A stretch of 59,428 nucleotides of DNA, taken from the NCBI GenBank assembly GCA_012271135.1, contig JAAXGZ010000113.1, forward strand, positions 1 through 59,428, read 5' to 3'. A model generated the notes under the pieces. The model was given only the letters and a program-made list of their open reading frames with translations, was not told the DNA's origin and ran no database searches. The position numbers and the translations under genes were made by a program. This DNA comes from Caldilineales bacterium (GTDB lineage Bacteria > Chloroflexota > Anaerolineae > Caldilineales > Caldilineaceae). Position 1 is the first letter of the stretch. Each line of letters opens with the position of its first letter. Below are positions 17,040 through 24,540 of this stretch, in pieces.

Positions 17040-18272
17040 CTACGCGGTGCCGTCGGTTGGTTCGGCCTGCCGGACCACGGAGTAGGCACCGCCTCGGGCC
17101 TTGACCTCCAGCAGATCACCAGGCACGGTCTGGTCCGGGTGCGTCACCAGCACGCCTTCGGAGTTCCTCACAATACTGAAGCCCCTGGTCAGGACCGCTT
17201 CGGGAGCCAGGGCCCGCAGGGAAGCCTGCAGCCTGCCGAGGCTAGCCTGGGAATGGTCAAGGCGGAGTTTCAGCCTGCCCTGCAACCCCTCGGTTGCATA
17301 GTCGAGCTGCTGCATCCTCTGCTCCCATATCCGGCGCGGATGCCGTTGCTCCGTCCGGTGCTGCAAGGAATCCAGCCGCGTGCGTTGCCGCGCAAGCAGG
17401 TCGTCCATGCGCCCGGTCAACCGCAGTGCCTGTGCGTCCACTAGTTCCCGCACCTCGATCCGATCCGGCACCGCCGCCTCCGCCGCCGCGGTGGGGGTGG
17501 AGGCACGCAAGTCCGACACATAGTCCACCAGCGTGGTATCGGGCTCGTGGCCCACGCCCGTGATGATGGGCAACGGATACTGGTGCATGGCCGAGACGAT
17601 GCGTTCGTCGTTGAAGGCCCACAGATCCGTCATCGATCCACCCCCGCGCACCAGCAGGACCGTGTCAATCGGCGTGCCCGCGGTGTGGCAGCGCAACGCC
17701 TGCGCCAAGGCCGCAACCAATTCGTCCGGTGCCTCCCTTCCCTGCACCAGGGAAGGAAACAGCACCACCTCCACGGCAGGCCAGCGGTTCTGCAGGGTGC
17801 GCAGCACGTCGCGGAGCGCGGCGCCGGAGGCACTGGTCACCACGCCCAGCCGCCGCGGAAACCTGGTAATGGGCTGTTTGAGTTCACCGGCGAACCAGCC
17901 GCGGGCCGCAAACTCCCGCTTGCGCCGCTCGTACTCCTCGTAGATCCGGCCAACCCCTTGCTTGGCCATCCGGCTGGCAATCAGCTGGTATCCCCCGCGC
18001 GGTGCATAGACCTCGACGCCGCCCTGGACCACGACCGCGTCCCCGGCCTCCGGCCGGAAGTCCAATCGGTGTGCACTGGACCTCCACATCACACAGTTCA
18101 GAACGGCGTTGTCATCCTTGAGACTGAAATAGGCATGGCCGCTGGCCGCCTGCCTGTAGTCACCGATCTCGCCGGCAACCGATGCGTATTGCAGCGCGTC
18201 GTCCGATTCGAGGAGCTCCTTGATCAACTGCGTGATCCTGGTCACGCTCAACGCGTTCGCGGGCTGTGTCAT
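17040..18272 (-). CDS. xseA: Exodeoxyribonuclease VII large subunit
   Basis: A 410-residue XseA. The N-terminal OB-fold domain is at about 8-105 (SVTRITQLIKELLE, then GHAYFSLKDDNAVLNCVMW). The catalytic core follows with RLGVVTSASGAALRDVL, VLLVRGGGSMTDLWAFNDE and ITGVGHEPDTTLVDYVSDLRASTPTAAAE. A coiled-coil region follows. The C-terminal part contains VLTRGFSIVRN. All family motifs are present. The small subunit gene (xseB), often adjacent, is not seen between 16974 and 17040 or nearby, so it must be elsewhere. Confidence 0.95.
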   Translation of the reverse strand: MTQPANALSVTRITQLIKELLESDDALQYASVAGEIGDYRQAASGHAYFSLKDDNAVLNCVMWRSSAHRLDFRPEAGDAVVVQGGVEVYAPRGGYQLIASRMAKQGVGRIYEEYERRKREFAARGWFAGELKQPITRFPRRLGVVTSASGAALRDVLRTLQNRWPAVEVVLFPSLVQGREAPDELVAALAQALRCHTAGTPIDTVLLVRGGGSMTDLWAFNDERIVSAMHQYPLPIITGVGHEPDTTLVDYVSDLRASTPTAAAEAAVPDRIEVRELVDAQALRLTGRMDDLLARQRTRLDSLQHRTEQRHPRRIWEQRMQQLDYATEGLQGRLKLRLDHSQASLGRLQASLRALAPEAVLTRGFSIVRNSEGVLVTHPDQTVPGDLLEVKARGGAYSVVRQAEPTDGTA

Positions 18273-18388
18273 GAATATCCGAGGCGGACCAAATTGAGAG
18301 GGATATGGCTCGTGCGTCGGATACTGTACTTCAACCGCCTGCCCGGCAGCCTGCGATCCGCGGACGGCATGCCACCCAGCAACTTCGA

Positions 18389-19174
18389 ATGCCCATGGCT
18401 ACACCCACCCCTTCTCGGTCCACCACTCACCTAGTGCACGACACCTTTTCGGCGGTCGCGGAGCAGTACGCCGTCAGCATGGTGCACGCCCAAGGCGAGG
18501 ACCTGCCGGTGATCCAGCAATTGGCCGCCCTGACCGGAACCGAGCACGTACTGGACGCCGGCTGTGGTCCCGGTCCGGTTTCCTTGTTGCTGGCACCGGC
18601 GGCCACCCGGGTGACAGCGGTCGACTTGTCGGAATCGATGCTGGACAGGGCCCGGCGCACTGCCGCGGAACGTTCGCTGGCCAACATCGAGTTCCATCGC
18701 GGCAATCTCACCGACCTGCCGTGGCCGGATGCATCGTTCGACCTGATCGTATCCCGCTACGCTGCCCATCATTGGCCGGACCCACAGGCGGCGGTGACGG
18801 AGTTGGCCCGGCTGCTGCCGCCAAGCGGCCGGCTACTGCTGGTTGACGTGATGGCGGATCCCGATCCGCTGCTGGACACCTTTCTCAACGCCCTCGAAAT
18901 CCTGCGCGATCCCTCGCATGTGCGGGATCATTCGCAGGCCCAGTGGCAAGCCATCTGCCAAGAGGCGGGACTGGTTGCCGTGCCAGAGTTTTCCTGGAAC
19001 CTGAGGCTGGAGTTCGATCCGTGGGTCACGCGCATCCAAACCCCGGAGCCCCGGATCGCAGCACTCAGGGAACTGCTGGACGGAGCCAGCGTCGAGGCCA
19101 GACAGGCCTTCCGCGTCGAGGACGACCACTCGTTCACGGTCCCGGGTGCAATTCTGTCTGCCCGGCCCGTCTAG
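18389..19174 (+). CDS. Class I SAM-dependent methyltransferase
   Basis: A 261-residue methyltransferase of the UbiE/Methyltransf_11 type. Motif I is VLDAGCGPGPVSLLL, with the acidic residue of motif II in VTAVDLSESML, then FDLIVSRYAAHHWPDP and LLPPSGRLLLVDVMAD. It resembles the methyltransferase at 55304-56062, including the DPSH segment and overall plan, so the two are probably paralogues. The start is ambiguous (ATG at 18389 or 18395); neither has a strong ribosome site. The frame is open further upstream, into the region divergent from xseA. The substrate is unknown. Confidence 0.82.
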   Translation: MPMATPTPSRSTTHLVHDTFSAVAEQYAVSMVHAQGEDLPVIQQLAALTGTEHVLDAGCGPGPVSLLLAPAATRVTAVDLSESMLDRARRTAAERSLANIEFHRGNLTDLPWPDASFDLIVSRYAAHHWPDPQAAVTELARLLPPSGRLLLVDVMADPDPLLDTFLNALEILRDPSHVRDHSQAQWQAICQEAGLVAVPEFSWNLRLEFDPWVTRIQTPEPRIAALRELLDGASVEARQAFRVEDDHSFTVPGAILSARPV

Positions 19175-19420
19175 CCCCAAGACTATTCGTTCCGACAAAG
19201 TCCTGGTCAGGAAAAACTGAAGCCGACGGAATGCCCGGAAGACATCGGATTCTGCAACAACTGTCCAGCCAAGGAACAGTTTCAGACCCCATGGCACCTT
19301 CCGATACGGCGTTCATTTCAGAGGTGAAGCTGCTTCATAGTCAACGCTACGTTGCGGCAATTCCCAAAAGGACTACCTGTGCCGGCCAATTAACCTCGAC
19401 CCCAAGCCAACTTGGAGGCA

Positions 19421-19567
19421 GTCGCCGGGGCACTGTTTCACTTTCGTTGAAAACCGTTCAGACGGACATGAACGGCTCCTTTTGCATGGTCCTGGTGACC
19501 GGCCGGCTTCAAGGGAAAGGAAGCCTATAAGCCGCTTTCAACGAAAGTGAAACAGTGCCGTCGCCGG
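19421..19567. mobile_element. MITE with perfect 24-bp ends and 8-bp target duplication
   Basis: A 131-bp element (19429-19559) has perfect 24-base terminal inverted repeats beginning GGCACTGTTTCACTTTCG (19429-19452 and 19536-19559). It is flanked by an exact 8-base direct repeat GTCGCCGG (19421-19428 and 19560-19567). It encodes no protein. The ends resemble the left end of the IS at 59009 (GGCGCTGTTTCAATCTCG), so a transposase of that family probably moved it. Eight-base duplications are typical of the ISL3 family among others. The perfect ends and duplication suggest a recent insertion. It lies just upstream of the promoter of the sugar operon. Confidence 0.88.
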
Positions 19568-19569
19568 GC

Positions 19570-19603
19570 CGCCTTGTCAAGACAAGGCGAATGGTGCTAC
19601 AGT
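19570..19603 (+). promoter_or_regulatory. Palindromic operator overlapping a promoter
   Basis: CGCCTTGTC (19570-19578), AA, GACAAGGCG (19581-19589) is a perfect 9-2-9 palindrome. A promoter-like TTGTCA (19574-19579), 18-base spacer and TACAGT (19598-19603) overlaps it, upstream of the binding-protein gene at 19686. This is the arrangement expected for repression of a sugar operon by a dimeric (for example LacI-type) regulator. No regulator gene is in the vicinity. Confidence 0.55.
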
Positions 19604-19685
19604 CAGGTTGCCGGAAGCAGATCCCCGTACACGACGTTTCGCTTCGATTGGCTGCTTCTGCGTAACCTCGCCAGAAGGAGGTCTT

Positions 19686-20999
19686 ATGTCACGAGTGTCT
19701 GTTAAGGGGTTAACTCTGCCCGCCATCCTTGCCTTGATACTGCTGGCGGCTACGGTGAGTGGCTGCGTCGCCCTCCCTGAGAGTCAACCCACCGAGGTTG
19801 AGGACGCTGGACCAGAACCGGTTACGGTTGTGTATTGGGGTCACAACTTCACCCCCAGGGTCGAACTGGATGAAAAGTACATCGCTGAATTCATGGAGTT
19901 GAACCCCCATATCACGGTCGAATACGAGGCTATCCCGACCGACTTCGACCAGAAGCTGCGGACTGCGCTCGCTGCGGGTACGGGGCCGGATCTCTTTGCC
20001 CAATGGAACGGAGACATCGGTACCTTCTACGCCCAGGGGGCAATCGCGCCCGTGGCTTTTGAAGCGATTGGTTACGACTCGCAACAAGCCTTCATGGACT
20101 TGTATGTGGCCCCGGACAACACGCTGCAGGGGGCCATCTTCGACGGGAAACTATACGGGATCCCCAATGAACTGAGCATCTACGGCTGCTACGTCAACAA
20201 CCGCCTCTTCGAAGAAGCGGGTTTGGATCCGGACACCGACTTTCCCGCCACCTGGGAGGAGATGCTGGTGGTTGCGGAGAAGCTGACCAAGCGGGATGAC
20301 GAAGGTCGTCTCGTGCAACGCGGTTTCGACTTCAGCTGGAGCAACTCCGTCTGGATGTTCCTCGAGTACGGGGCCATGGTACGCCAGTTGGGTGGCTCCG
20401 AACTGAACCTCTTGACCCCGGAGGCCGAAAAGGCCATGCAGTACTGGGTCGACTGGGAAGCCAATGGGCTGGGCGGTCCGGCCTATTTCGAAGGCCAGAT
20501 GAGCGGATTCATAGCGGAGGAACTGGCCATAGAGTGTGACATGGGTTCATGGGCCCGGCCTGGGGTGTTGGAAGCCGGCATTGACTACACGGTCAAGCCT
20601 GTACCCATCTGGGAAAACGCGGTCAACCAGAATCACTTTGACATCTACGCCTATTTCCACATGGTGAACTCCCGTTCCGAACCCGCGGTTCAGGAGGCGG
20701 CCTGGCAGTTGGCGGAGTACCTCGATTCCCATCCGGCCGATTATTTGGCCCACACAGGCCTGCTGCAGGCCCGGATCGAGGTAGTCGAATCGGAGACCTT
20801 CCAGAACATTCCGTTCCTCGATGTCTTCCTGGATCAGATGACCACGAGCATGTACTCCCCCCGCATCGCCCGCTTCACGGAAGTGGCGGATGTCCTGGCC
20901 CGCGTACGCGATCGAATCATCGTGGAGGGTATGGACCTGAAGGAGTCCATGGCCATTGGCCAAGAGGAGATTGACTCCATCTTGTCCGAGACGAGATAG
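19686..20999 (+). CDS. Extracellular sugar-binding lipoprotein (SBP_bac_1 family)
   Basis: A 437-residue solute-binding lipoprotein. The ATG at 19686 follows AGAAGGAGG; a signal peptide with lipobox VSGC (Cys27) comes first. The binding domain begins VTVVYWGHNFTPRVE and includes KLRTALAAGTGPDLFAQWNGD and DGKLYGIPNE, typical of family 1 sugar-binding proteins. It heads an operon with two permeases and a ceramidase-like hydrolase. Expression is probably controlled at the palindrome 19570-19589. The ligand is unknown; the hydrolase suggests a glycolipid- or amide-derived compound, which is inference. Confidence 0.92.
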   Translation: MSRVSVKGLTLPAILALILLAATVSGCVALPESQPTEVEDAGPEPVTVVYWGHNFTPRVELDEKYIAEFMELNPHITVEYEAIPTDFDQKLRTALAAGTGPDLFAQWNGDIGTFYAQGAIAPVAFEAIGYDSQQAFMDLYVAPDNTLQGAIFDGKLYGIPNELSIYGCYVNNRLFEEAGLDPDTDFPATWEEMLVVAEKLTKRDDEGRLVQRGFDFSWSNSVWMFLEYGAMVRQLGGSELNLLTPEAEKAMQYWVDWEANGLGGPAYFEGQMSGFIAEELAIECDMGSWARPGVLEAGIDYTVKPVPIWENAVNQNHFDIYAYFHMVNSRSEPAVQEAAWQLAEYLDSHPADYLAHTGLLQARIEVVESETFQNIPFLDVFLDQMTTSMYSPRIARFTEVADVLARVRDRIIVEGMDLKESMAIGQEEIDSILSETR

Positions 21000-21024
21000 G
21001 CCCTGCCGCACAGCTTGAGACCAA

Positions 21025-21060
21025 GGGGGACAGGTTGGCCGCAAGTCGTGCCTGTCCCCT
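21025..21060 (+). other. Intercistronic stem-loop in the sugar operon
   Basis: GGGGACAGG (21026-21034) pairs with CCTGTCCCC (21051-21059) across a 16-base loop, between the binding-protein and first permease genes. There is no U-tract. Such hairpins often protect the upstream message so that binding protein is made in excess over permease; that role is inferred. Confidence 0.4.
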
Positions 21061-21114
21061 GTCCCCTCCTCGGGACAGCAAGCCCTGTGCCGGCCGGGTC
21101 GGACAGAGGTTGTA

Positions 21115-22020
21115 TTGACGCCAATGCGCACCTGGATTCAGCGGGAATTCCTGTACCGGCGCCGCGTGTACGGAGTCCTCTTCGTGGCGCCGGCCATGCT
21201 CTTTTTCCTTGTCTTTAGTCTCTATCCCACACTCAACGGGTTCTATCTCAGCCTAACCGAATACACCCTGCTCAAGCCTCCGGTTTTCGTTGGCTTCGAG
21301 AACTACACCAAGCTCGCCGGCAACGACCAGTTCCAGAACGGGGTGAAGGTGACCCTGTGGTTCCTGTTGGGCACGACCGTGCCCAAGTGGATTCTTTCGC
21401 TGGCGCTGGCCATGCTCTTCCTTGCCCCGTTCCGGGGCAGGGAGTTTTTCAAGACCCTGTACTTCACGCCCACCCTGCTGTCGGCCGTGGTCGTTTCCCT
21501 GGTTTGGAAGCTGCTCTTGGATCCCAACGGCGTGATCAGCGCGCTGGCAAAGCCCATAACCCGGGATCCGGACACCCTGTGGCTGTCGGACCGCATTCTG
21601 ACACCGATCTCCCTGATCTTCGTGGATGACTGGGCGGGCATCCCGTTCTTCATGATCATCTGGATCGCGGGGCTGGTCGGGATTCCCCGCGTCTTCTACG
21701 AGGCCGCCCTAATCGACGGCACCACCCGCTGGCAGGCCTTTCTGCATGTCACGCTGCCACTCCTGCGCCCCACGATCCTGTTTGTCGTAGTGATTTCAAC
21801 CATCAACTCCTTCCAGTCCTTTGCCCTGCAATATGTCATGACGCGCGGCGGGCCGAGCGACTTGACCACTACGATCGCCCTGCTCGTCTACAACTACGGC
21901 TTCAATTACTTCCGTATGGGCCAGGCCGCCGCCATGTCCGTCTTCATGTTCTTCGTCATAATCCTGATTACCCTGATCTACATTCGAAGTGTCCGGGCGG
22001 AGGAAACCAGCTACACGTGA
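21115..22020 (+). CDS. Sugar ABC transporter permease, MalF/UgpA type
   Basis: An inner-membrane permease of 301 residues if it starts at the TTG at 21115 (AGAGG five bases upstream), or 298 residues from the ATG at 21124. It has six hydrophobic segments, the conserved LTEYTLLKPPVFVGFENY segment, and the EAA loop FYEAALIDGTTRWQAF (about 194-210) that contacts the ATPase. It is co-transcribed with the binding protein upstream and the second permease 81 bases downstream. No ATPase gene is nearby. Confidence 0.92.
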   Translation: MTPMRTWIQREFLYRRRVYGVLFVAPAMLFFLVFSLYPTLNGFYLSLTEYTLLKPPVFVGFENYTKLAGNDQFQNGVKVTLWFLLGTTVPKWILSLALAMLFLAPFRGREFFKTLYFTPTLLSAVVVSLVWKLLLDPNGVISALAKPITRDPDTLWLSDRILTPISLIFVDDWAGIPFFMIIWIAGLVGIPRVFYEAALIDGTTRWQAFLHVTLPLLRPTILFVVVISTINSFQSFALQYVMTRGGPSDLTTTIALLVYNYGFNYFRMGQAAAMSVFMFFVIILITLIYIRSVRAEETSYT

Positions 22021-22101
22021 CAGCGATGCCCTGCTCCGTTCCGAGGCGCGACCGGCAACGGAGATGCGGTGGGATAGCGTGAAACAGGACCGCAATTGAC
22101 C

Positions 22102-23001
22102 ATGGCCTCCCCTGATCGCTATTCCGAATATGCGCCCGCGGCCTACACCGGCACCCGCGGCAGCTTCAGTGTGCATTTCCGCCAGAAGGCCAACGGCGCG
22201 GCCCTCTACGCTGCCATGTGTCTGGGGCTGTTGTTCTTCTGTGTGCCCCTTTACTACATGTTCACCACCAGCTTCAAGGCCGAGTCCGAAGTCTTTGCCA
22301 TGCCGGTGCACTGGATTCCGCATTCGTTCCTGCCACAGAACTACGTGGACGCTTTCCTAGCAGCACCGTTCCCGCGCTATTTCTGGAACAGCCTGTTGGT
22401 GGCCGTGATTGTGGTGGGGAGCACGGTGCTGTTCAGCGCCCTGGCCGGATACGGGTTTGCCAAGTTCGATTTCCCGGGACGCCGCCTCGCCTTCCTCTTC
22501 ATCCTGAGCACCATGATGATCCCCTTTCAGGTGCTCCTGATTCCATTGTTTGTGGTGGTGCACCAACTGGGCTGGACGAACTCCTACGCCGGCCTGATTA
22601 TTCCAGGAGCCCTGAGTGCCTTCGGTGTGTTTCTCATGCGACAGGCGTGTCTCACGCTGCCGGACGAATTGATGGATGCGGCCCGTATCGACGGTGCGCG
22701 GGAAGTGGGAATCTTCATCCGCATTGTGCTGCCTCTGCTGAAACCAGCCATCGCCACATTGGCCATCCTGACCTTTCTGGGCAGCTGGAACAACTTTCTG
22801 TGGCCCCTGATTGTGGTAACCAAGGATGAGCTCTTCACCCTGCCGGTCGGCATGACCGTGTTCCAGCAGCCCATGCAGGCCCCCTACTGGACCTACATCA
22901 TGGCCGTCTCCACGGTGGCCACGCTGCCTGTCGTCATTGTGTTTCTGTTGCTGCAGCGATACTTCATTGAGGGTGTCGTGGTGTCAGGCCTAAAGGGGTG
23001 A
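22102..23001 (+). CDS. Sugar ABC transporter permease, MalG type
   Basis: A 299-residue permease, partner of the gene before it. It shows VPLYYMFTTSFKAESEVF in the first periplasmic region, GYGFAKFDFPGRR, and an EAA-type loop DELMDAARIDGAREVG. It ends LLLQRYFIEGVVVSGLKG, the classic MalG-type C-terminus. The ATG at 22102 is preferred; a TTG two codons upstream is possible. The ceramidase-like gene begins 25 bases after its stop. Confidence 0.93.
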   Translation: MASPDRYSEYAPAAYTGTRGSFSVHFRQKANGAALYAAMCLGLLFFCVPLYYMFTTSFKAESEVFAMPVHWIPHSFLPQNYVDAFLAAPFPRYFWNSLLVAVIVVGSTVLFSALAGYGFAKFDFPGRRLAFLFILSTMMIPFQVLLIPLFVVVHQLGWTNSYAGLIIPGALSAFGVFLMRQACLTLPDELMDAARIDGAREVGIFIRIVLPLLKPAIATLAILTFLGSWNNFLWPLIVVTKDELFTLPVGMTVFQQPMQAPYWTYIMAVSTVATLPVVIVFLLLQRYFIEGVVVSGLKG

Positions 23002-23026
23002 AGTCCCAAGACAAGGAGCAACCGGC

Positions 23027-24319
23027 ATGACAACTTTGAAGGCGGGATTCGGGCGCGCGGACATCACGCCCCACAAGGGTGGGCGGCTGGTGGGGTATGG
23101 CGGCCGAGATGAAGGCAACACCGGAGCCAACGATCCACTGTTGGCACGGGCCCTGGTGATCGAGGCAGGACAGGATCGCTACGCCCTGCTCTCGCTGGAA
23201 CTCTGCTATGTCAACGATGAAACGGTCAAATCCATCCGGCAAGTGCTGGGCCAGCGCTTTGATTTGGTGGCGGAGCACGTGCACATGGCCACCACGCACA
23301 CCCATGGGGGACCGGATGACCGCATGTCGGACAACTGGGATCGCCCCTTGGCCGACATCGTAGGAGATGCCGTGGGCGCTGCGATCGCGTCCCTGCAGCC
23401 CTGCCGCCTGGGCAGCGGCTCCGGCTTTCTCTATGGCTATTCCATCAATCGGCGCTGGCTGGATCGTCCGGTGGATCCCGCTGTGGCCGTGGTCCGCATA
23501 GATGACGCCCAGGGCCGTCCACTGGGGGTCATCGCCAACTACGCCTGCCATGCCGTCGTCATGGGCTATGACAACCTGAGAGTCACGGGGGACTGGCCGG
23601 GCTATGCCACGCGCTACATTGAAGAGGACTTGGGCTCGGGGGCGACGTGTCTTTTCTTTCAAGGCGGTGCGGGTGATATCAATCCACTGGTCGAGGGCGT
23701 GCGTCAACAACTGCAGGGGGAGCGCACTGTACGCGCCATTGGCGAGGTCAGCACCTACTACGGCTCCGCGGACGACACGGATGCGTACAACGTGGGAGAC
23801 AGGGGTGGCGGGACGTTTCAGGAGTGCGAAGAACTGGGCCGAGCCTTTCGGGACGAGGTCCTCCGTGTGTCGCGACGCATTGCGACCACCGGATCACCCG
23901 GGCCCGTCTGGGCGGAGAGCCTGCGCGTCGACGCCCTCAAGGGGTCGGACGAGCCCGCACCCGTCAAGGCCTACACTCCTCCCTACCAGCTTCTGGCTGA
24001 GCGGCCGATGGAAGGGGAGAGATTCGGATCGGTCGAGATCGCCCTGCTGGGAATCGGCGATACCGTTCTCATTACAGAGCCGGGCGAAGTCTTCAGCGAA
24101 ACGGCGGTGCGTTTTCGCGCCCGTGCCCAGCTCATGGGTTACCGAACCGTGATGCTCGTCAGCTATGCCAATGACTGGCTACTCTACCTGCCGGAATTCG
24201 ACGCGTTTGACGAGGGAGGATACGAGCCCGGATGGGCGGTGACGCTGCAAATCTCGCGTCGCTTTCAGGAACGCGTGTGGGACTTGATCGAACCAAGTCT
24301 GAGAAGTCGCGCCCCATAG
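23027..24319 (+). CDS. Neutral/alkaline ceramidase-like hydrolase
   Basis: A 430-residue protein of the neutral/alkaline non-lysosomal ceramidase family. It begins GFGRADITPHKGG, as the family does, and carries the metal-binding MATTHTHGGPD motif near residues 86-96. It continues with YACHAVVMG and FFQGGAGDINP, where the nucleophilic-Ser region of true ceramidases would be. It is shorter than characterised ceramidases (about 650 residues) and lacks their C-terminal domain and a signal peptide, so it is likely cytoplasmic and may act on another amide or ester. AAGGAG precedes the ATG. It is the last gene of the sugar transporter operon, which suggests it processes the imported compound. Confidence 0.78.
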   Translation: MTTLKAGFGRADITPHKGGRLVGYGGRDEGNTGANDPLLARALVIEAGQDRYALLSLELCYVNDETVKSIRQVLGQRFDLVAEHVHMATTHTHGGPDDRMSDNWDRPLADIVGDAVGAAIASLQPCRLGSGSGFLYGYSINRRWLDRPVDPAVAVVRIDDAQGRPLGVIANYACHAVVMGYDNLRVTGDWPGYATRYIEEDLGSGATCLFFQGGAGDINPLVEGVRQQLQGERTVRAIGEVSTYYGSADDTDAYNVGDRGGGTFQECEELGRAFRDEVLRVSRRIATTGSPGPVWAESLRVDALKGSDEPAPVKAYTPPYQLLAERPMEGERFGSVEIALLGIGDTVLITEPGEVFSETAVRFRARAQLMGYRTVMLVSYANDWLLYLPEFDAFDEGGYEPGWAVTLQISRRFQERVWDLIEPSLRSRAP

Positions 24320-24387
24320 CCGTCCAAGGCCTTCCCTCTCGGCATGAAGCCACGGACCATGCCCGAACCCTGAATTGTGATCCGTTG

Positions 24388-24427
24388 GGAGCGTCCCCAT
24401 GGGTTGGGGACGCGGAATCCCGGTTTT
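24388..24427 (+). terminator. Terminator-like hairpin after the sugar operon
   Basis: GCGTCCCC (24391-24398) pairs perfectly with GGGGACGC (24406-24413). Outer bases extend the pairing (GGGA with TCCC), followed by GGTTTTTG. It is a plausible Rho-independent terminator for the operon ending at 24319. Confidence 0.5.
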
Positions 24428-24462
24428 TGCCGGCGAGCTGTGGTGCGCTCCTGGACGCGCCA

Positions 24463-24499
24463 ACACGAAGGGGGTGAGCCTTGCTCACCCCCTTCGTGT
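24463..24499. terminator. Strong bidirectional hairpin between converging genes
   Basis: A perfect 16-base-pair stem, ACACGAAGGGGGTGAG with its complement, encloses the loop CCTTG. It sits between two genes that converge (stops at 24319 and 24541). There is no flanking T-run, but position and strength suggest a shared transcription end. Confidence 0.6.
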
Positions 24500-24540
24500 C
24501 TGATCAACCAGAGACCAGAGACGAGTGTTTCCGGCTGTTC

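Noticed and set aside
24463-24499. Perfect 16-bp hairpin considered as a mobile-element end or CRISPR repeat
   Set aside because: It occurs once, lies between converging genes and has a short loop, which fits a terminator better.
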